In this document: positions 38,031 to 50,454 of the stretch, piece by piece
Position numbering within the stretch: position 1 is the first letter of the stretch
Layout: every line of letters begins with the position of its first letter
NCBI RefSeq assembly: GCF_000189635.1
Contig: NW_002476417.1
Coordinates: 310,001-374,000 of the forward strand
DNA from: Tetrahymena thermophila SB210
Lineage: Eukaryota; Ciliophora; Oligohymenophorea; Hymenostomatida; Tetrahymenidae
Reading direction: 5' to 3'
DNA length: 64,000 nucleotides
The notes under the pieces: model-generated
Seen by the model: the letters and a program-made list of their open reading frames with translations, nothing else
Databases searched by the model: none
What the model was told of the DNA's origin: nothing
Made by a program: the position numbers and the translations under genes

Positions 38031-38966
38031 ATGTCAGGATTGTTAAGAAATTTCGAAAAGTTAGTTTGCCAAAGCCAATTAAGCAAGGCTGGCCACAAGC
38101 TCTTGTTGAGAAGCCCCAATTCTACTTTACACCCAACTGCTTTTTATTACAAAAGAAACTCTAGCTAGCGTTTAGCCAACGAAATGGATGTTTTCCAATT
38201 AGGTTTAGCTGCTGCTGCCCTTACTCGTCAAGCAAACAATTACGCTTAACTTTTGGATCAAGTCGATAAAGAAGCTGTTCGCGAAGAAGTTTAAGAAAGA
38301 ATTACTTAAAATCATAGTGATCTTAATGTTTATTTTGGCGAAATTCTTTCTCTATTCAAAATTGGTAAAAAGGAATGTCCTGTCTAAACTGTAGCTGACA
38401 TTTCTTATGTTCTTGCCTTTGGTCCCATCTAAGTTCCCAATGCAGCTGCCATCATAACTGAAAATCTTCTTCCTGTTCTCAAGGAAAAGCTTGATTACGC
38501 ATCTATTCATAATTTATAAGATATCTTGAGTGCTTTTGTTAAACTCAATTATGTTTCTGATAAGGAATTACTTAAGAGACTGATTACTGCTCTTTCTCAA
38601 AAAGATTTCCCAAATCAATTACAACCTGTCACTAATCATGCCTGGAACATTGATTAATACGAATACAGCGATTGCAACTCTTGGAATATTGTTTCATGTG
38701 GTGATAATACTTTTGAAAAATATATCCACGAAGGCGGCTGTGAAAATAGTTTGGCTAAAGCTAAGTTCGCTGTCCACGAGTTATTGGACCACATATCTTT
38801 TAATTTCGTTAATCCTTTCTTATTCAGAGAGAACCGTATTAATCACAGATTTGCCAAGAGAAATGCTGACTTGGATCATGAAGTCTTGATGCAAACTCTC
38901 TCTAAGCTTTAGGAAATTGTTCCTGAAACTTCAGAAGCTATCGCCACTATTAAAGCTAGACTTTGA
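38031..38966 (+). CDS. Unrecognised protein, probably mitochondrial, intronless
   Basis: 311 residues, one exon. The first 45-50 residues are rich in Arg, Lys, Ser and Leu with no acidic residue after Glu9 (SKAGHKLLLRSPNSTLHPTA, then YYKRNSSQR). That is typical of a mitochondrial presequence. The rest is mostly helical, with one stretch resembling repeated helical hairpins (IHNLQDILSAFVKLNYVSDK) and a patch rich in Cys, Asn and Tyr near 205-235. I do not recognise the family. Codon choice is biased toward GGT, AAG, CTT, CTC and GCT, unlike the A/T-ending codons of most neighbours, which in ciliates goes with high expression. A ciliate-specific subunit of a respiratory or ATP synthase complex would fit, but this is only inference. 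Confidence 0.8.
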
Positions 38967-39811
38967 AAACAGCAATAAGCATGATATTTCAAATTTAAAA
39001 ATATATTCTTTATTGATTAAATGATAAGGATAGTAGCAGATTTACAAAAAAAATTATAATAAGCATTGTTAAATAGCAAAGAGTCAAACCAAATTCTTCG
39101 AAAATGGATGGAATCAGCTTATAAATTAGCTTCAATGCAAATAGAATTTCCTATTCCAAGTATTAAATATTAAATAATTAATATCTGCTTTAAAAACAGT
39201 GTTACTTTATTTCTATGAGTCAATACAGTATCTATTTTACAGCTTAAACTTAAATATGTTCAAAAATCAGTTATTTCATTTCGTTTCAAAAGAAAGAAAG
39301 AAAGAAAATGGGAGACCTACTTTTAATTTGTTTAACAATTTAGATATAATTTTTATGTGATTTTATGCTATTATTTCTGACATAGTTATTAATAATATTT
39401 GCATCAATATCAAAATATAAATTCATTTTATCCATTTATCTATTCTTATCTTTATTTATCATCTATTTTTCTTATTATTTAAAATATCATTTTTCTATTT
39501 TTTTTAGAGAATTAAAAAAGACATAGCCCATTTAAATAAAGCTTAAAATTAAATAAAAGGTTTGCTAATAAATTTATTTTTAATGTATTTCCGAATTTAT
39601 TAAAACAATTCCAAGTGAATAAAACATATCCAGAATGTGTAAAGTAAATTTTAAGATTAAAAACTAAAATTTTTTAGAAGAGAGTGAATAAATGCAACAA
39701 AAATATAAATAATTTTAACTTTAAATAGTTTACTTAGAATATAATATAATTAAAATTTCAACAAAAATTTCAAACAAAATAAGCCTACGAGTGAGTGTAT
39801 GTATGATAAAA
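38967..39811. other. Intergenic, between convergent genes
   Basis: A/T-rich spacer. Contains a GAAA run at about 39290-39307. No gene seen. Confidence 0.55.
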
Positions 39812-42322
39812 TCAGTAATATTCCTATTATTTTCAAATAAATAATTTGATTAGGTATTTTTTATTTTAATTAATTAAAAATAAATTACTTCATCTTACAA
39901 AGGTGATTAAATTTAACGGATTTCATTATGTTTCTAATAAATCAATTCTCTAAGTTTATCATCAGCTTCAACTAATGACTACTTTAAAATTTTAACTTGC
40001 TTCTTATACTTATAAAGCTTTTCTTTATTCAAGTTGCTATCACGATCAGTTAATACCATTTCACTTCTAAGCTATTAGTTTTCTTATCTTAAACTGTCAT
40101 TTTCCTTTCTTAGGATATTGATTTCATGATTTACAGTATCTACTCTTTCTTCTAACTTGTCAATATCTCTGTTTTGCATATTTGATAAAAATTCATTTTG
40201 TCTTTCTATCTTTGATATCAAATCTTGTTATTATCTGTTTGTTTCCTATTAATGATGATATTCTTGTTCTAAAAGTTTGTATTATTCTCTTTCTTTTTCT
40301 AATTGATACTACCAATCACTTATCCTCTCTTCTCTGTCTATAAGTTACTCGTTCAATTTTTTAATTTCTTTTTCAAGCTTCTTATACTGTTTTTAAAAAA
40401 ATAAATTAATTTAAAGAAAGAAATAAATAAACTTTACTAATTGTAAAATTATATTTTATAAAATTTAAAATTAATTTAATAATAAAATTAAAAGATCAAA
40501 ATATAAATATCCAAAATAATTATTATCCAATATTTTTAGGTTGTTTGGTATGAATTCTTTTTAATCCATTTTCTTAGGTTTTTAGTTTTGATAAATGAAT
40601 TTAATAAAGATTTTGATTAGCATTAGAAAAAGATTGAAAGCTTAAAATAAACACTAATTAATTAAAAAAATAAAAAATTATTTTTATTACTTCTTATTAT
40701 TCTCTTTTAATCAACAAATCGCTATCTCTATAGGAATGCTTGACAGAATCAAGATCTTCTCTGAGTGTTTAACTGATTAATTAATTTATGTATTTAATAT
40801 TAAATAAATAAGAATACTAACAAAACTATTTACATATTGTCTTTCTATGAGACTATTTCCCTGTTCTTTAAGTCAAGTTCATCTTGGAGTGACTGAACTT
40901 GTCTTTAAAGTCTATCGTTTTCAGTACGAATATCTAATCCTTCAGTTGTTAGCTCTTAAACCTTCTTGTCTAAGTTCTTTAATTCTTACTTCAAGTAAAG
41001 TGACTTCTCTTTTCTTTTTTCTTATTCTTTTCTTTTTTCAGAAACTAGAGATGCTCTTTCATCTTCAAATTTTCTTTTCTGTTTTAAGAGTTTCTCTTCA
41101 AAATGACTCAATTACTTTTCATATTCAATGATTTTCTTTTCTTGCAATTGATTTTAAATTCTAAGCTCCTTAGTTAAATCTTATTCTTAATTCAAACGGT
41201 ATTATAACTCGGTTAAATTTTTATCCTATTTATTTTATTTCAAAAAAATGAATGGATAATTTTGAGTTTATTGAGAACTTAACTGAACGATCAATAAATA
41301 AATAAATATATCAATTAATCAATTTATGATTTTTAAGAAATATTTTTAAATTAAAATAAGCAAATAGATATTTTTAATACTTAATAGTTTGTATTATTTT
41401 GAAGTCTCTCTGTCATAGCATCACGATTTTAAATTTCTATACGAGCCTTATCCAAAAGACGCTCGGTTTCTATAGTCTTAAGTTTCTCTTATTCAAATTT
41501 TTCTCTGTACTCTTCGAAACTTCTTTCATAATTGTTTCTTTCTTCTAAAACTCTTCTTCTTTCTTCTTAAAATTCTATTTCCATTCTCTTGATTTCGTCT
41601 CTAAGTGTTATGAATAATAAATAATTGTTAGAAAAAGCTAATAAAAAATTAATGCTTATTTTTAAAATTTGTAAATGATTGTTTTTATTTATTTATTTAT
41701 TTTCTTACTTGAGTTCAACTATTTAGGCCTTCCTTAAAGAGAGTTTATTTTTAAGATGAAGTATATTATTATGCATATCTTCTTGAGCTTTTTCAAGAAG
41801 GGTTTCTCTTGACTGTCTACGGGCATGTAAAGAATACTAAGAACTGCGCATATCACCAAGCTATAATTCGTAATCAGCAATTATTCTGTCTCTACTTTTA
41901 ACAGCATCTTGCATTGTCAATAACTTTTATCTCATAATGTCTAATTCGTCATTTAGTACATAGCTTTTATTCTTTAACTTATAGTTGCTTTCATCTTAAA
42001 GTTTTTCCTTTTCTAAAATTTAATTTCTTAGCTTTTTTAAGTTTTTAACTACACCTTCTTCTTAATCACTACCAGATGTATTGTATCTTTTGTTGACGCT
42101 TGTCAATTGTGTATTTTATATATTTGATTGTGAATTAATTCTTTCTTAAGTATTTTCATTTTAATGTGTGGTCAGAGCTGCGTTGTTTGAATAATCTTAA
42201 ATCTAAGAAGAGTTTGTTCTTCCTTTAATTGGACTATCTTAAATTGTCTTATCAATCTAGTCCATAATCTTTCGTTTCATATCGTGTAAATTGCGCTCTA
42301 TCTAACTATCGTTCTTATACAT
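39812..42322 (-). CDS. Coiled-coil protein, 601 aa
   Basis: Six exons from the high end: 41709-42322, 41381-41600, 40834-41225, 40691-40760, 39889-40386 and a 12-base last exon 39812-39823. All phases fit. Residues 1 to about 115 are Ser/Thr/Gln/Asn-rich and probably disordered (KGRTNSSQIQDYSNNAALTT). From about 120 to the end it is nearly continuous coiled coil, full of Lys, Glu, Gln and Arg (MEIEFQEERRRVLEERNNYE). No motor, ATPase or calponin domain is visible. I cannot name the family. Cytoskeletal, basal-body or ciliary scaffold roles are common for such proteins, but nothing here decides. The neighbouring kinesin-like gene lies on the same strand with only about 400 bases between. The last-exon call (coding EYY then TGA) is the least certain part. 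Confidence 0.8.
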
Positions 42323-42724
42323 TTAATTCAAAAATAATCAAAACAGATGAATTAATTAATTAATAAATAAATAAATCTTTTTTTTGTTTCAGTATTAAAT
42401 TTTGTTTGCTTTTTATTGCTCTCAAAATAATCTTTTAAATTATTCAATGTATTCGTTTTATTTATAAATACAATATTTATTATTATTTTTATTGATTGAT
42501 TGCTTGCTTGCTTGATTAGTATCTTCATTGAAAATAAATGCTTTAAAGATCTTATTTAATATATATTGCTGGTTGCTAATCAAAAAGGTAAGCACTTTAA
42601 TCTAATTTAATAATGACAAAAACTAACTAATTTTTGAAAATAATAATTTAAAAATAAAGAGTTTCATTGATTTATTTTTGCCAGCTAAATTTTTAAAGTG
42701 TTTTGTATCTTTTTTCAATTAATT
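42323..42724. other. Intergenic
   Basis: Short A/T-rich spacer between two genes on the minus strand. Contains AATT/AATA tetranucleotide runs (42350-42376) and a TGAT/TGCT run (42491-42516). No gene. Confidence 0.55.
42491..42516. repeat. TGAT/TGCT tetranucleotide run
   Basis: ATTGATTGATTGCTTGCTTG followed by CTTGAT: tandem four-base units switching from TGAT to TGCT. Confidence 0.7.
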
Positions 42725-45278
42725 TCATTTTTAAATTAAATTTTAGTCGAATTATTAATTTTAAATAAAATTTTATTTTTATTAAATTTTAATTCTCATT
42801 TAATATTTTGAATTAAATTTTACTCTTTCATGATTTCTCTCCCTTTTCAAATATGCTCTTGTGTCTATACCAGAAGAAGAAGAGTGTATTTCTTCATTTT
42901 CTTCATCACAATGGCTATCCTCAATGTTCCTCTTGACGTATTCTTTTATATCTAACTCACCTCTCAAGTCTTATAAGAAAGCTCTAGCTTCATTTATTTT
43001 TCTAATCTATAAATCTTAAGGTGAACCTTTTACAGGTGGTTTAAGCAAATTGACTCCATCTTAAAAATACTCCAAATTTCTCTATTAATTTAAAACCCAT
43101 TAGAGTTTTTAATTATCATCCATTCCTCTTGTTGCATCAGAATATGAGAATATGTCCTAGATAACTCCTTCAACATCTTGAGGAATTCTCTAACTTTAGT
43201 TGAAGTAGCCTTGTTTACTGCCACTCATTTCATAAAAATCTTATTCATCACCTTAATCAAACTGATTTAATTCATAGTTTTTACTTTTATAAGTAGTATC
43301 ATTACCAAACGTATTGAACTTTTTGTTATCTATTTTTCTCGTATTATCATATTCTTCTTCTTGTTCATAGTCTTAATTATCTTTGTTGAAGTTCTATTAG
43401 CTACTTTTAGCTCTTTAATTTTATTATTCATCAGGTTTTTAGTTTTGTTGATCTTCTTCTCCACCAATATTTCTATCTTTACCTCCTTCGTTTTCGTCGA
43501 ACCTAAATTATTAAACAGCTCCTTCCTATTCAACTTAATCTTCTTGAGTAGCCATATTAAATCCAGCTGTTTCATTTAATTCACTCTTTCTATTTGAGCT
43601 GAGAATAAAATCTTAAACTTCTTTGTCTTCTACTTGTTGTTCTTAGTAGTCATCATTTTAATTACTTGGGTCCAAAATAGGCCTATTTCCGATCTATGAA
43701 GTAGATTCTTTTGATCTTTGTTGTTTAGAAGTCCTTAAATTTGATAAAACCTAACAAATAATGGAATAAAAAATATATCAAAAAGCTAATGTTAAAAATG
43801 TGTTTACTTATAACAAGAGCTAAGAATGCTCTATCTATTATGGAGCTGAATCAAACTAACCCAACAATACAGCACTATATTCAGGGCCAGAAGAAAAACA
43901 TAAATTTATGTGATGCAATAGCTTATTTTAGAATTAGTAAGTTTTTAATTATCGTTTGTTCATTTTTTCTATTTCTCTCAAATAATCTCTAACAGGGTAA
44001 AACTTTGACTGAGTAAGTAAATTATAGTTGAAAAATATAGCGAAATTAACGCTGCTGTAGATTTGCTTATTCCTAATTTAAAATTCATAATTAAACTTAA
44101 AAGCTATAAATTGATATTTATTTACTTGAGAACAAGCAGTCTAACAAATATGGTAGCACTTTTTTTGAAATCTTATCCTTTTAAGGCATCATTAATCATA
44201 TTTAATCTATTTTGTGCTTATCTGTAATAAACTAGCAATTCATTTGTCGAAGTAATATCAAAGCAGCCCATTTCAATATCTTAACTACTATTTTTATTCA
44301 AAAGTTATTCAGGTGCATTCACTAGCAAGTCTACTTCAGCATCATCTTTTACACAATAAATTTAAACGCCAAGGTTATAATACACTCCTCCAACTATAGC
44401 TTTTCTTGATCTAATTGAATCTTTTGATATGTCAATTAATGATAAAATATCCTCGCAAGCCCTCACCATTAACCCTCTTTCAAATTAAGAATTCTTATTC
44501 ATAATATTCTCATCTCCTCTTACAGTATATTTTCTACCTGAACTATTTAAAATATAATAAATATGTTTTATGATAAACACTTACAAATTTTAAGAAAATA
44601 GCTATGAATAAATTGTTTGTCTGACTGAAATAACTCATTAATTAATTTTATAGTAACATTTTACAATTCTGGGCCAACAACAAACACTGATGTTTAGAAT
44701 CCATTTAATGTTTATTTGATTTTCTTTTTTAATAGGAAAGAGTAAAGATCATCTTATGAGGTTTCCTAAGAGAAAGCAACATCGAATTAATACTATCTGG
44801 ATTTAGGAAGTAGTGTTTATTTTTAAGTAAGAATGTTATTATCATTTTTTAAGTATTTAGAAAGCAAACTATAGCTTAGTGGTGTTTAGTTTAAGCTAAC
44901 TATATTTGTTATTGGGTTCTTTTCTGTCATTTTACATGCATAAATATTGACCTTAGATTCATCTTTCTTTTTCTTTTGCTATTAAGACGCACCTACTTTC
45001 ATCTTTGATAATCCAGTTTTTGTAGTTTTCATGGTAATGCTAGAAGTAGATGATATTTGTGAAGAACTAGGTATGTTTGATTTTGATTTGAATGTACCCG
45101 TTTAAGATACATTCTCTTTTTATTATTTTAAATTTTGCTAGGATTTTCCTGCATCAGGGTTATCATCTATTTTATAATTAATCGTGTTATGTATTCTAAT
45201 TCTAGCTGCAATCACTAGCTTCTATTTTTCTAAAGTTTGTTAGGTAGTTTGCTAAAGTTGCTAATTTTCTTATTACAT
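42725..45278 (-). CDS. Divergent kinesin-like protein with degenerate nucleotide-binding motifs
   Basis: Four exons from the high end: 44665-45278, 44126-44542, 43808-44072, 42725-43750, encoding 773 residues with consistent phases. A motor-like order of motifs is visible. KLVIAARIRIHN (about 20-31) corresponds to the first kinesin strand. FDVAFSQETSQDDLYSFLL and IKQTLNGFQTSVFVVGPEF follow the kinesin 'F..VF...tQ..vY' and 'vl.GyNgtifAYG' pattern. SGRKYTVRGDE follows the P-loop pattern, and GLMVRACEDILSLI the helix after it. But the P-loop reads GPEFSGRK instead of GQTGSGKT, no SSRSH-like switch I is found (KKSATIFVR in its place), and no DLAGSE-like switch II. From about 435 on the chain is acidic, Gln/Asn-rich and disordered. 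ATP hydrolysis is unlikely; a static microtubule-binding or adaptor role is inference. The 3' end (last 30 residues) is uncertain. Confidence 0.65.
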
Positions 45279-45719
45279 TTTTTCCTAAATATCTAGATTA
45301 TTTATCTATGTGTATAATGAATAACCTTTAAAAATTCACTGAATAATAAAATAAATACTTAATATAAAAATTAATTAAAGGTTTTTTTGAAAAGTAAAAC
45401 CAAAAGAAACTGATAAAAAACAAAAGACTTGTAAAATATCTTAAATATATCTATGTTTAGCATGTAAAAGGTAATATATTATCAATAATATCATAACAAT
45501 TTCAAAATAAAAATTTATTTATTCATTTAATAATTCAATTTTTAAATCAAAACCAATGGTTTCAAATAGAAAAACAATTTAAATTTTAAACTAATTATTT
45601 TGCAAAGAAATTAAAATATTTTTTATGAACTGAAAATTAAAAAACAAAAAGTAAAGTAAAAATTAAAGATATTTTTTATTGAAATAAATATTATTTTTAA
45701 TAGATTAATTTATTTGAAA
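45279..45719. other. Intergenic
   Basis: A/T-rich spacer between the MATE gene 3' end and the kinesin-like gene start. A non-coding first exon of the latter may lie here. Nothing else seen. Confidence 0.5.
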
Positions 45720-47488
45720 TCATTTTTCTTAAAGCATTTGAGGAGGAGTAAGTAAATCAATGCTAATTTCATTTTATAGAATCTACTTCATTTCTACATC
45801 TTGAATATTCAATTTTTCGAACTAAACTCTTTTTTAAACTTATTATATTGATTGGTCCCAATCAATTTTAAGAATCCTCAAATAAAAAATGATAGAAACA
45901 GCAGTTGCTGAAAATGATTAGGACAGCCAAACTCCTCCTAAACCCAATCCACAAGGAAAAGTGAAGAAATAAGTTAATGGCAAACCAACAAAATAATAAA
46001 CGAAAAAATAAGAGTAAGCAGCATAGTTTTAAAGATCACAGCAACGCAAAATACCGTTTAAAATAACTTAATAATAATCACCAAGCAAAAAAGTATATAA
46101 GTACATATCATAAGCATAAGTAAAGTAATGCTCCATTTCAGGACCAGTTGAGAATATACCTGTAAAAAATCCTTTTAACAAAATACCTACAAAAAGCATA
46201 ATAACAAATTCCACAAAACATGTCATCATTGAGATTTTACTGAAATTTTAACATTACCTCTTTTTGCCTTCTCCAACAGCATTACCTTTTTTTTCGTATT
46301 TTTTATTTTTAATAAATATTTATAATATAAATTTATGATGTTTTACCTAAATAACTATTTGTTGTGTAAGACAGGCCAAGAGGCACCATGTAGAAAAACA
46401 TAATAATACTGGTAAAAGAAGTTTATCCAGCCAAAATATTAGCATCATCTAACATAGCGACTATTATAGTCTATAGCTCAAAGAAAATCCATTCAAGAAA
46501 AACAAGAGATCCAACTGGAATAGAAATTTTTAAAAATGGAATCCATTCTTAAAACATAGATTAAAAATTATATGGCTAGTTCCAAATTTCAACAAAAAGA
46601 TGCCTCTTTTTTATAAAAAAGCAAAGTAATAAATAACCAGAAAGTTCAGAGACCGTTCTAGCAATACCCATTCCAGAAATTCCAAATTCAAACATTATAG
46701 AGAAAATAAAGCACCAAAAAGGATGAATAAAATATACAATAAGTTAAACTTTCATTGGAATGTCAAAAACATTTTAAGAAAAGAATAATTATTTTGTAGT
46801 ATCATAGAAAACAGTTGCAAATATTGATGGTATGCAAGACAAAGAAAATTCCTCAGTCAAGGAGGATATTTCTTCATTAATGCCAAGAGCTATTAAGACA
46901 TTTTTTGTATTATATAAGAGTATACCACTAATAATACCTATAGCCATATTAATTGCTTAACATCTTTGATAAAGTTCAGTCATTAACTTTATTTTATAAA
47001 GATAATTTTAAAAAAATAATTCATTAAAATATTGCTCTAATTGCAAATTATATTTCGAATCTAGTTTTTAAGAAATTTACTTTAAAATTTTTTGCACCAT
47101 ATGCCTGTGCTAATTATATAAAAAGACCACTTCCAATAGATACTAGTACACATAAAGTAGTAGAGTTAAACCAGGTAACTCCCATTCCAAAAGAGGCTAT
47201 AGCTTATGTAGAGCCAATTTATCTCACAAAAAACATATTAATAAAATTATAGTAGAATATACCTAAGTTTGTAGCAACATTTGGAATAGATTCTACTATT
47301 AAATCATAAATTTGTCTAGGGACATTTTCTCTTGTCAACTCATTTTCTTGCAAAAAAGTTATTTTATTCTTATCTTTTTTAGGAGGAGCTTCTGATTCAT
47401 GGACAGGTATTTATTTGTTTAACAAAGGTTCATTTATTTTATCAGAGCTATTTTAGCCATTCAAATTCTATTGAGAGCTTTCTTACAT
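45720..47488 (-). CDS. MATE-family efflux transporter
   Basis: Three exons from the high end: 47081-47488, 46347-46986, 45720-46285, encoding 537 residues (eukaryotic MATEs usually 450-600). Residues 1-70 are hydrophilic and cytosolic (ESSQQNLNGQNSSDK). About twelve membrane segments follow in two related halves. MATE marks: ESIPNVATNLGIFYYNFINM in helix 1-2, GSTQAIASFGMGVTW, GSGLFIQLAQAYGAKNFK in the first half, and GLSYTTNSYLGNAVGEGKK, the matching GN.lGaG repeat, in the second half. It ends in a charged tail of about 70 residues. The family exports organic cations, drugs or metabolites in exchange for H+ or Na+. The substrate cannot be inferred. An 18-base intron-like stretch at 46240-46257 is in frame and is taken as coding. 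Confidence 0.9.
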
Positions 47489-48843
47489 GTTATTTTAATT
47501 ATGCTACTTTTTTATTTTACTTCTATTAATTAATACATAATTAAATTAGTTCAATTTGATAAATCTATTTAATAAAAGATTTATTGGTATTAATTTTTAG
47601 GGTACGAAAAAGATTCCAATTAAATTTCATTTTGTAGCAATAAGAAACTAATATTAAAAGTGAAGCAATTATTTTTCTAACCATATTAGGATATGCTTAA
47701 CTCTACATATTATTAATTTAATTAAATTTTATATCATAATTCAATTTACCACAATGAAATTACATTTAACTTTACTATCTTTAACACAATTTATATTTTC
47801 TAATCTTCTCAAAAATATATGTAACAATCTAATAAATATTAAAAGTCTATTTTAATTTTTTATTGTATGATATTTTAGAAAATTTGTAATTCAAGCAATA
47901 TATAGATTTTAACTTCTTAAAAAATATATTAACAAACAATCTAAATATTATAAATATTAGAAGAATATTTTAATTTTGACTTAATGATTAATATAAAGTA
48001 ATAACATTAGGTTTGATAATTTATAATTCAAATTAAAAAATAAATACTTTTTATCTATTTCTAAATTCAAAAAAATAAATTAATCCTAATTACCATCTTA
48101 AAATTATCTATGCTCAATATAATTATTCTCATATCTTGATAAAGTTTTAAATAATTTACAAGAATTTATTTATAAAACATTTAATAATAAAAATAAAATA
48201 TAATCTAATTAATTAATTATTTTCAAAAGAATTTATTGTAAATTTTAAAATAATTATTTAAATAAAGCTAATATTTTTTATTAAATATTTAAATTTATTA
48301 TTTATTATAAAAGTTTATAAAATTTATTTAAGAGGATCTAAAAAACAAAAACTATTTTTTTAATATCAAACAAGAGAGATAAATGTTTTAAGATAGAGAT
48401 ATCTAGAGTTTAAAAATCAAATAAAAAGAGCTAATAGATTTGTCTAAATTTAAAATACAATCAAATAGATATTTAATTGATAAAATAAAAAATTAAACAT
48501 TTAATAGTCACTGCAAATGCATCATAAAAACCTAATTACGTCAATTTTTTTATAATTTATAAAAAATAGCTAGTCAGTGAGCTAGTAAAAAAAATCTCTA
48601 TCCTATCTTTATCCTTTAATAATATTATATGATTAAAGAAGCGATTATTTTCACCTCAAAAAAAAAATTAATAATATTATTAAAGATAGTTTTTGGATAT
48701 TTCGAAAATCTCGAATATCTTTCTTTTTTAATTAATTTAAATAGAAGTTAAGCTGTTAATTGTTTTTAATTAGATAATAATAAAAAAATAAATTAGTATC
48801 AAATCATTTATCAATTCAATTTTATAAAAAACATTAATAAGAA
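47489..48843. other. Intergenic, divergent promoter region
   Basis: About 1.35 kb of A/T-rich DNA between divergent genes. No coding frame, RNA gene or marked repeat recognised. Confidence 0.55.
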
Positions 48844-50454
48844 ATGTCTGACGATTAATATGTTGTTGTTAAGCTTCCAAAGACTCTAGTTTCTCTTGGT
48901 GCTATAGGTCTTTCATTAGCTTCCATCTACTTATCTTACAACTCTGTTAAGTAATCATTAAAGAAGATCTCTAAGCAAACAAAGAAGACTGAATAGAAAA
49001 AAGAAGAAGAGACAGAAACAATCAAAAGCGAAGATTTTTTGAAAATCTTTACTGATTATGGAAAAAAATTTAATTAATGTGGAGCTCTAGAGGCTGTTAT
49101 TCCTAGAAAATTTGAGACAGAAGCTGACTTAGCAATTTTAAGTGATAACCTTCTTTACACCAAGAACCAAAATGACCTAGTCTCATTAACCAAAGTAACT
49201 ATTAAAAAATTTTCATGAAAATACTTTCATTTCAAATAGCAAGCTTACATTTTAGAGAGGCTAAAGCTACTAGTTTAAATTATAAAAATAACTAATAAGA
49301 ATATAACTAATTAATATAGGCTATTTCTGAACCAGTTTGGGACCTTCTAGATAGAGGCGGCAAAAGATGGAGACCAATTCTTTGTAAAATTATTTTTTGT
49401 AATCGAAATTAAATAATACTTAAATAAAATAAAAAAGGCATCATTTTAGCAGAAGCATTTAACTTAGGGTAAGAAGATGTTAAGGAAATCGCTTCTCTTT
49501 GCGAAATAGTTCATAATGGAACCTTGGTTGTAGATGATATTGAAGATAACAGGTATTTTTTATTAATTTATTGTTTTATTCAATCATTGAGTATTTAGAA
49601 AGCAGTGTCAATATGATTTTTAATATATCTATAGCACTGTAAGAAGAGATAAGAAATGTGTACATTTAATCTATGGTGTTGATATTAGCATTAACGCAGG
49701 TAATATGATGTACTTTGCTCCTCTCCATATACTTCTCAAGAGTAACAAATACACTGATTAACAAAAACTAAGATTTGCTAAAATTTATGCTGAAGAAATG
49801 ACATAACTTCATTTAGGATAAGGTTGGGATATTTTATGGCACAACACTGATAAGTTGGAAGGAAGAATTCCCACTGAATAGTAATATTTGTAAATGACTG
49901 CTCACAAGACTGGAGTTCTTGCTAGACTTTCAAGTAGACTAATTTGTGCTGCAGTTAATACTTCAGTTGAAGATGAAATGACTATTTCTAGATTCTCTGA
50001 AAGAATTGGAGTTGCTTTCTAAATTTAAGATGATATTCTCAACTTAGAAGGTGAAGAATACAAGAAGACTAAAGGATAATCTGGTGAAGATATTCATGAA
50101 GTAATTTATTTTTCTTATATTCATCAAAGCAAAACAATCATTAAAACTTATAAAAATACTGTTTCTAATTAATAGGGTAAGATGTCTTTAATTGTTCTAC
50201 ATAGCTTACAAAATTCCCAACCCGAAGACAAGGATAGATTATTCAAGATTTTATCCTCTCATACTGACAATTAGGATGAAATAGATGAAGCTATCGCTTT
50301 AGTTAAGAAGACTGACTCAATTAGTTATTCTAGAAAAGTAGCTTAAGAATTAGTATAAACTGCATGGAATGATATTGAAAATCTTCTCCCTGCAAGCAGA
50401 TCTAAGCAACTCTTAAAGTTATTAGCAGAATATAACATTGGAAGAAAGATTTGA
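48844..50454 (+). CDS. Trans-isoprenyl (farnesyl/geranylgeranyl-type) diphosphate synthase
   Basis: Five exons: 48844-49194, 49320-49383, 49438-49552, 49635-50100, 50176-50454, encoding 424 residues. The enzyme condenses isopentenyl diphosphate with allylic diphosphates to make prenyl chains for sterol, quinone or protein prenylation. Seen: a hydrophobic segment at about 12-32 (LVSLGAIGLSLASIYL) followed by a Lys/Glu-rich linker, suggesting a membrane anchor; GGKRWRP (130-136), which binds IPP; the first Asp-rich motif DDIED (171-175) in VHNGTLVVDDIEDNS; HLIYGVDISINAGN; the second motif DDILN (309-313) in GVAFQIQDDILNLEG; and GKMSLIVLHSL. DDIEDNS and the small residues before it resemble geranylgeranyl diphosphate synthases more than farnesyl ones, but chain length is not settled. 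The anchor is unusual for the family. It could supply the prenyl donor for the CAAX GTPase in this window. Confidence 0.92.

Noticed and set aside
43330-43579. Overlapping ORFs on both strands
   Set aside because: Both are shadows of the kinesin-like gene's acidic tail, which reads through this region in another frame with TAA/TAG as Gln.
46240-46257. 18-base GTAATG...TTTCAG as an intron in the MATE gene
   Set aside because: Too short for introns in this window. It is a multiple of three and reads in frame (QCQNFS), so it is kept as coding.
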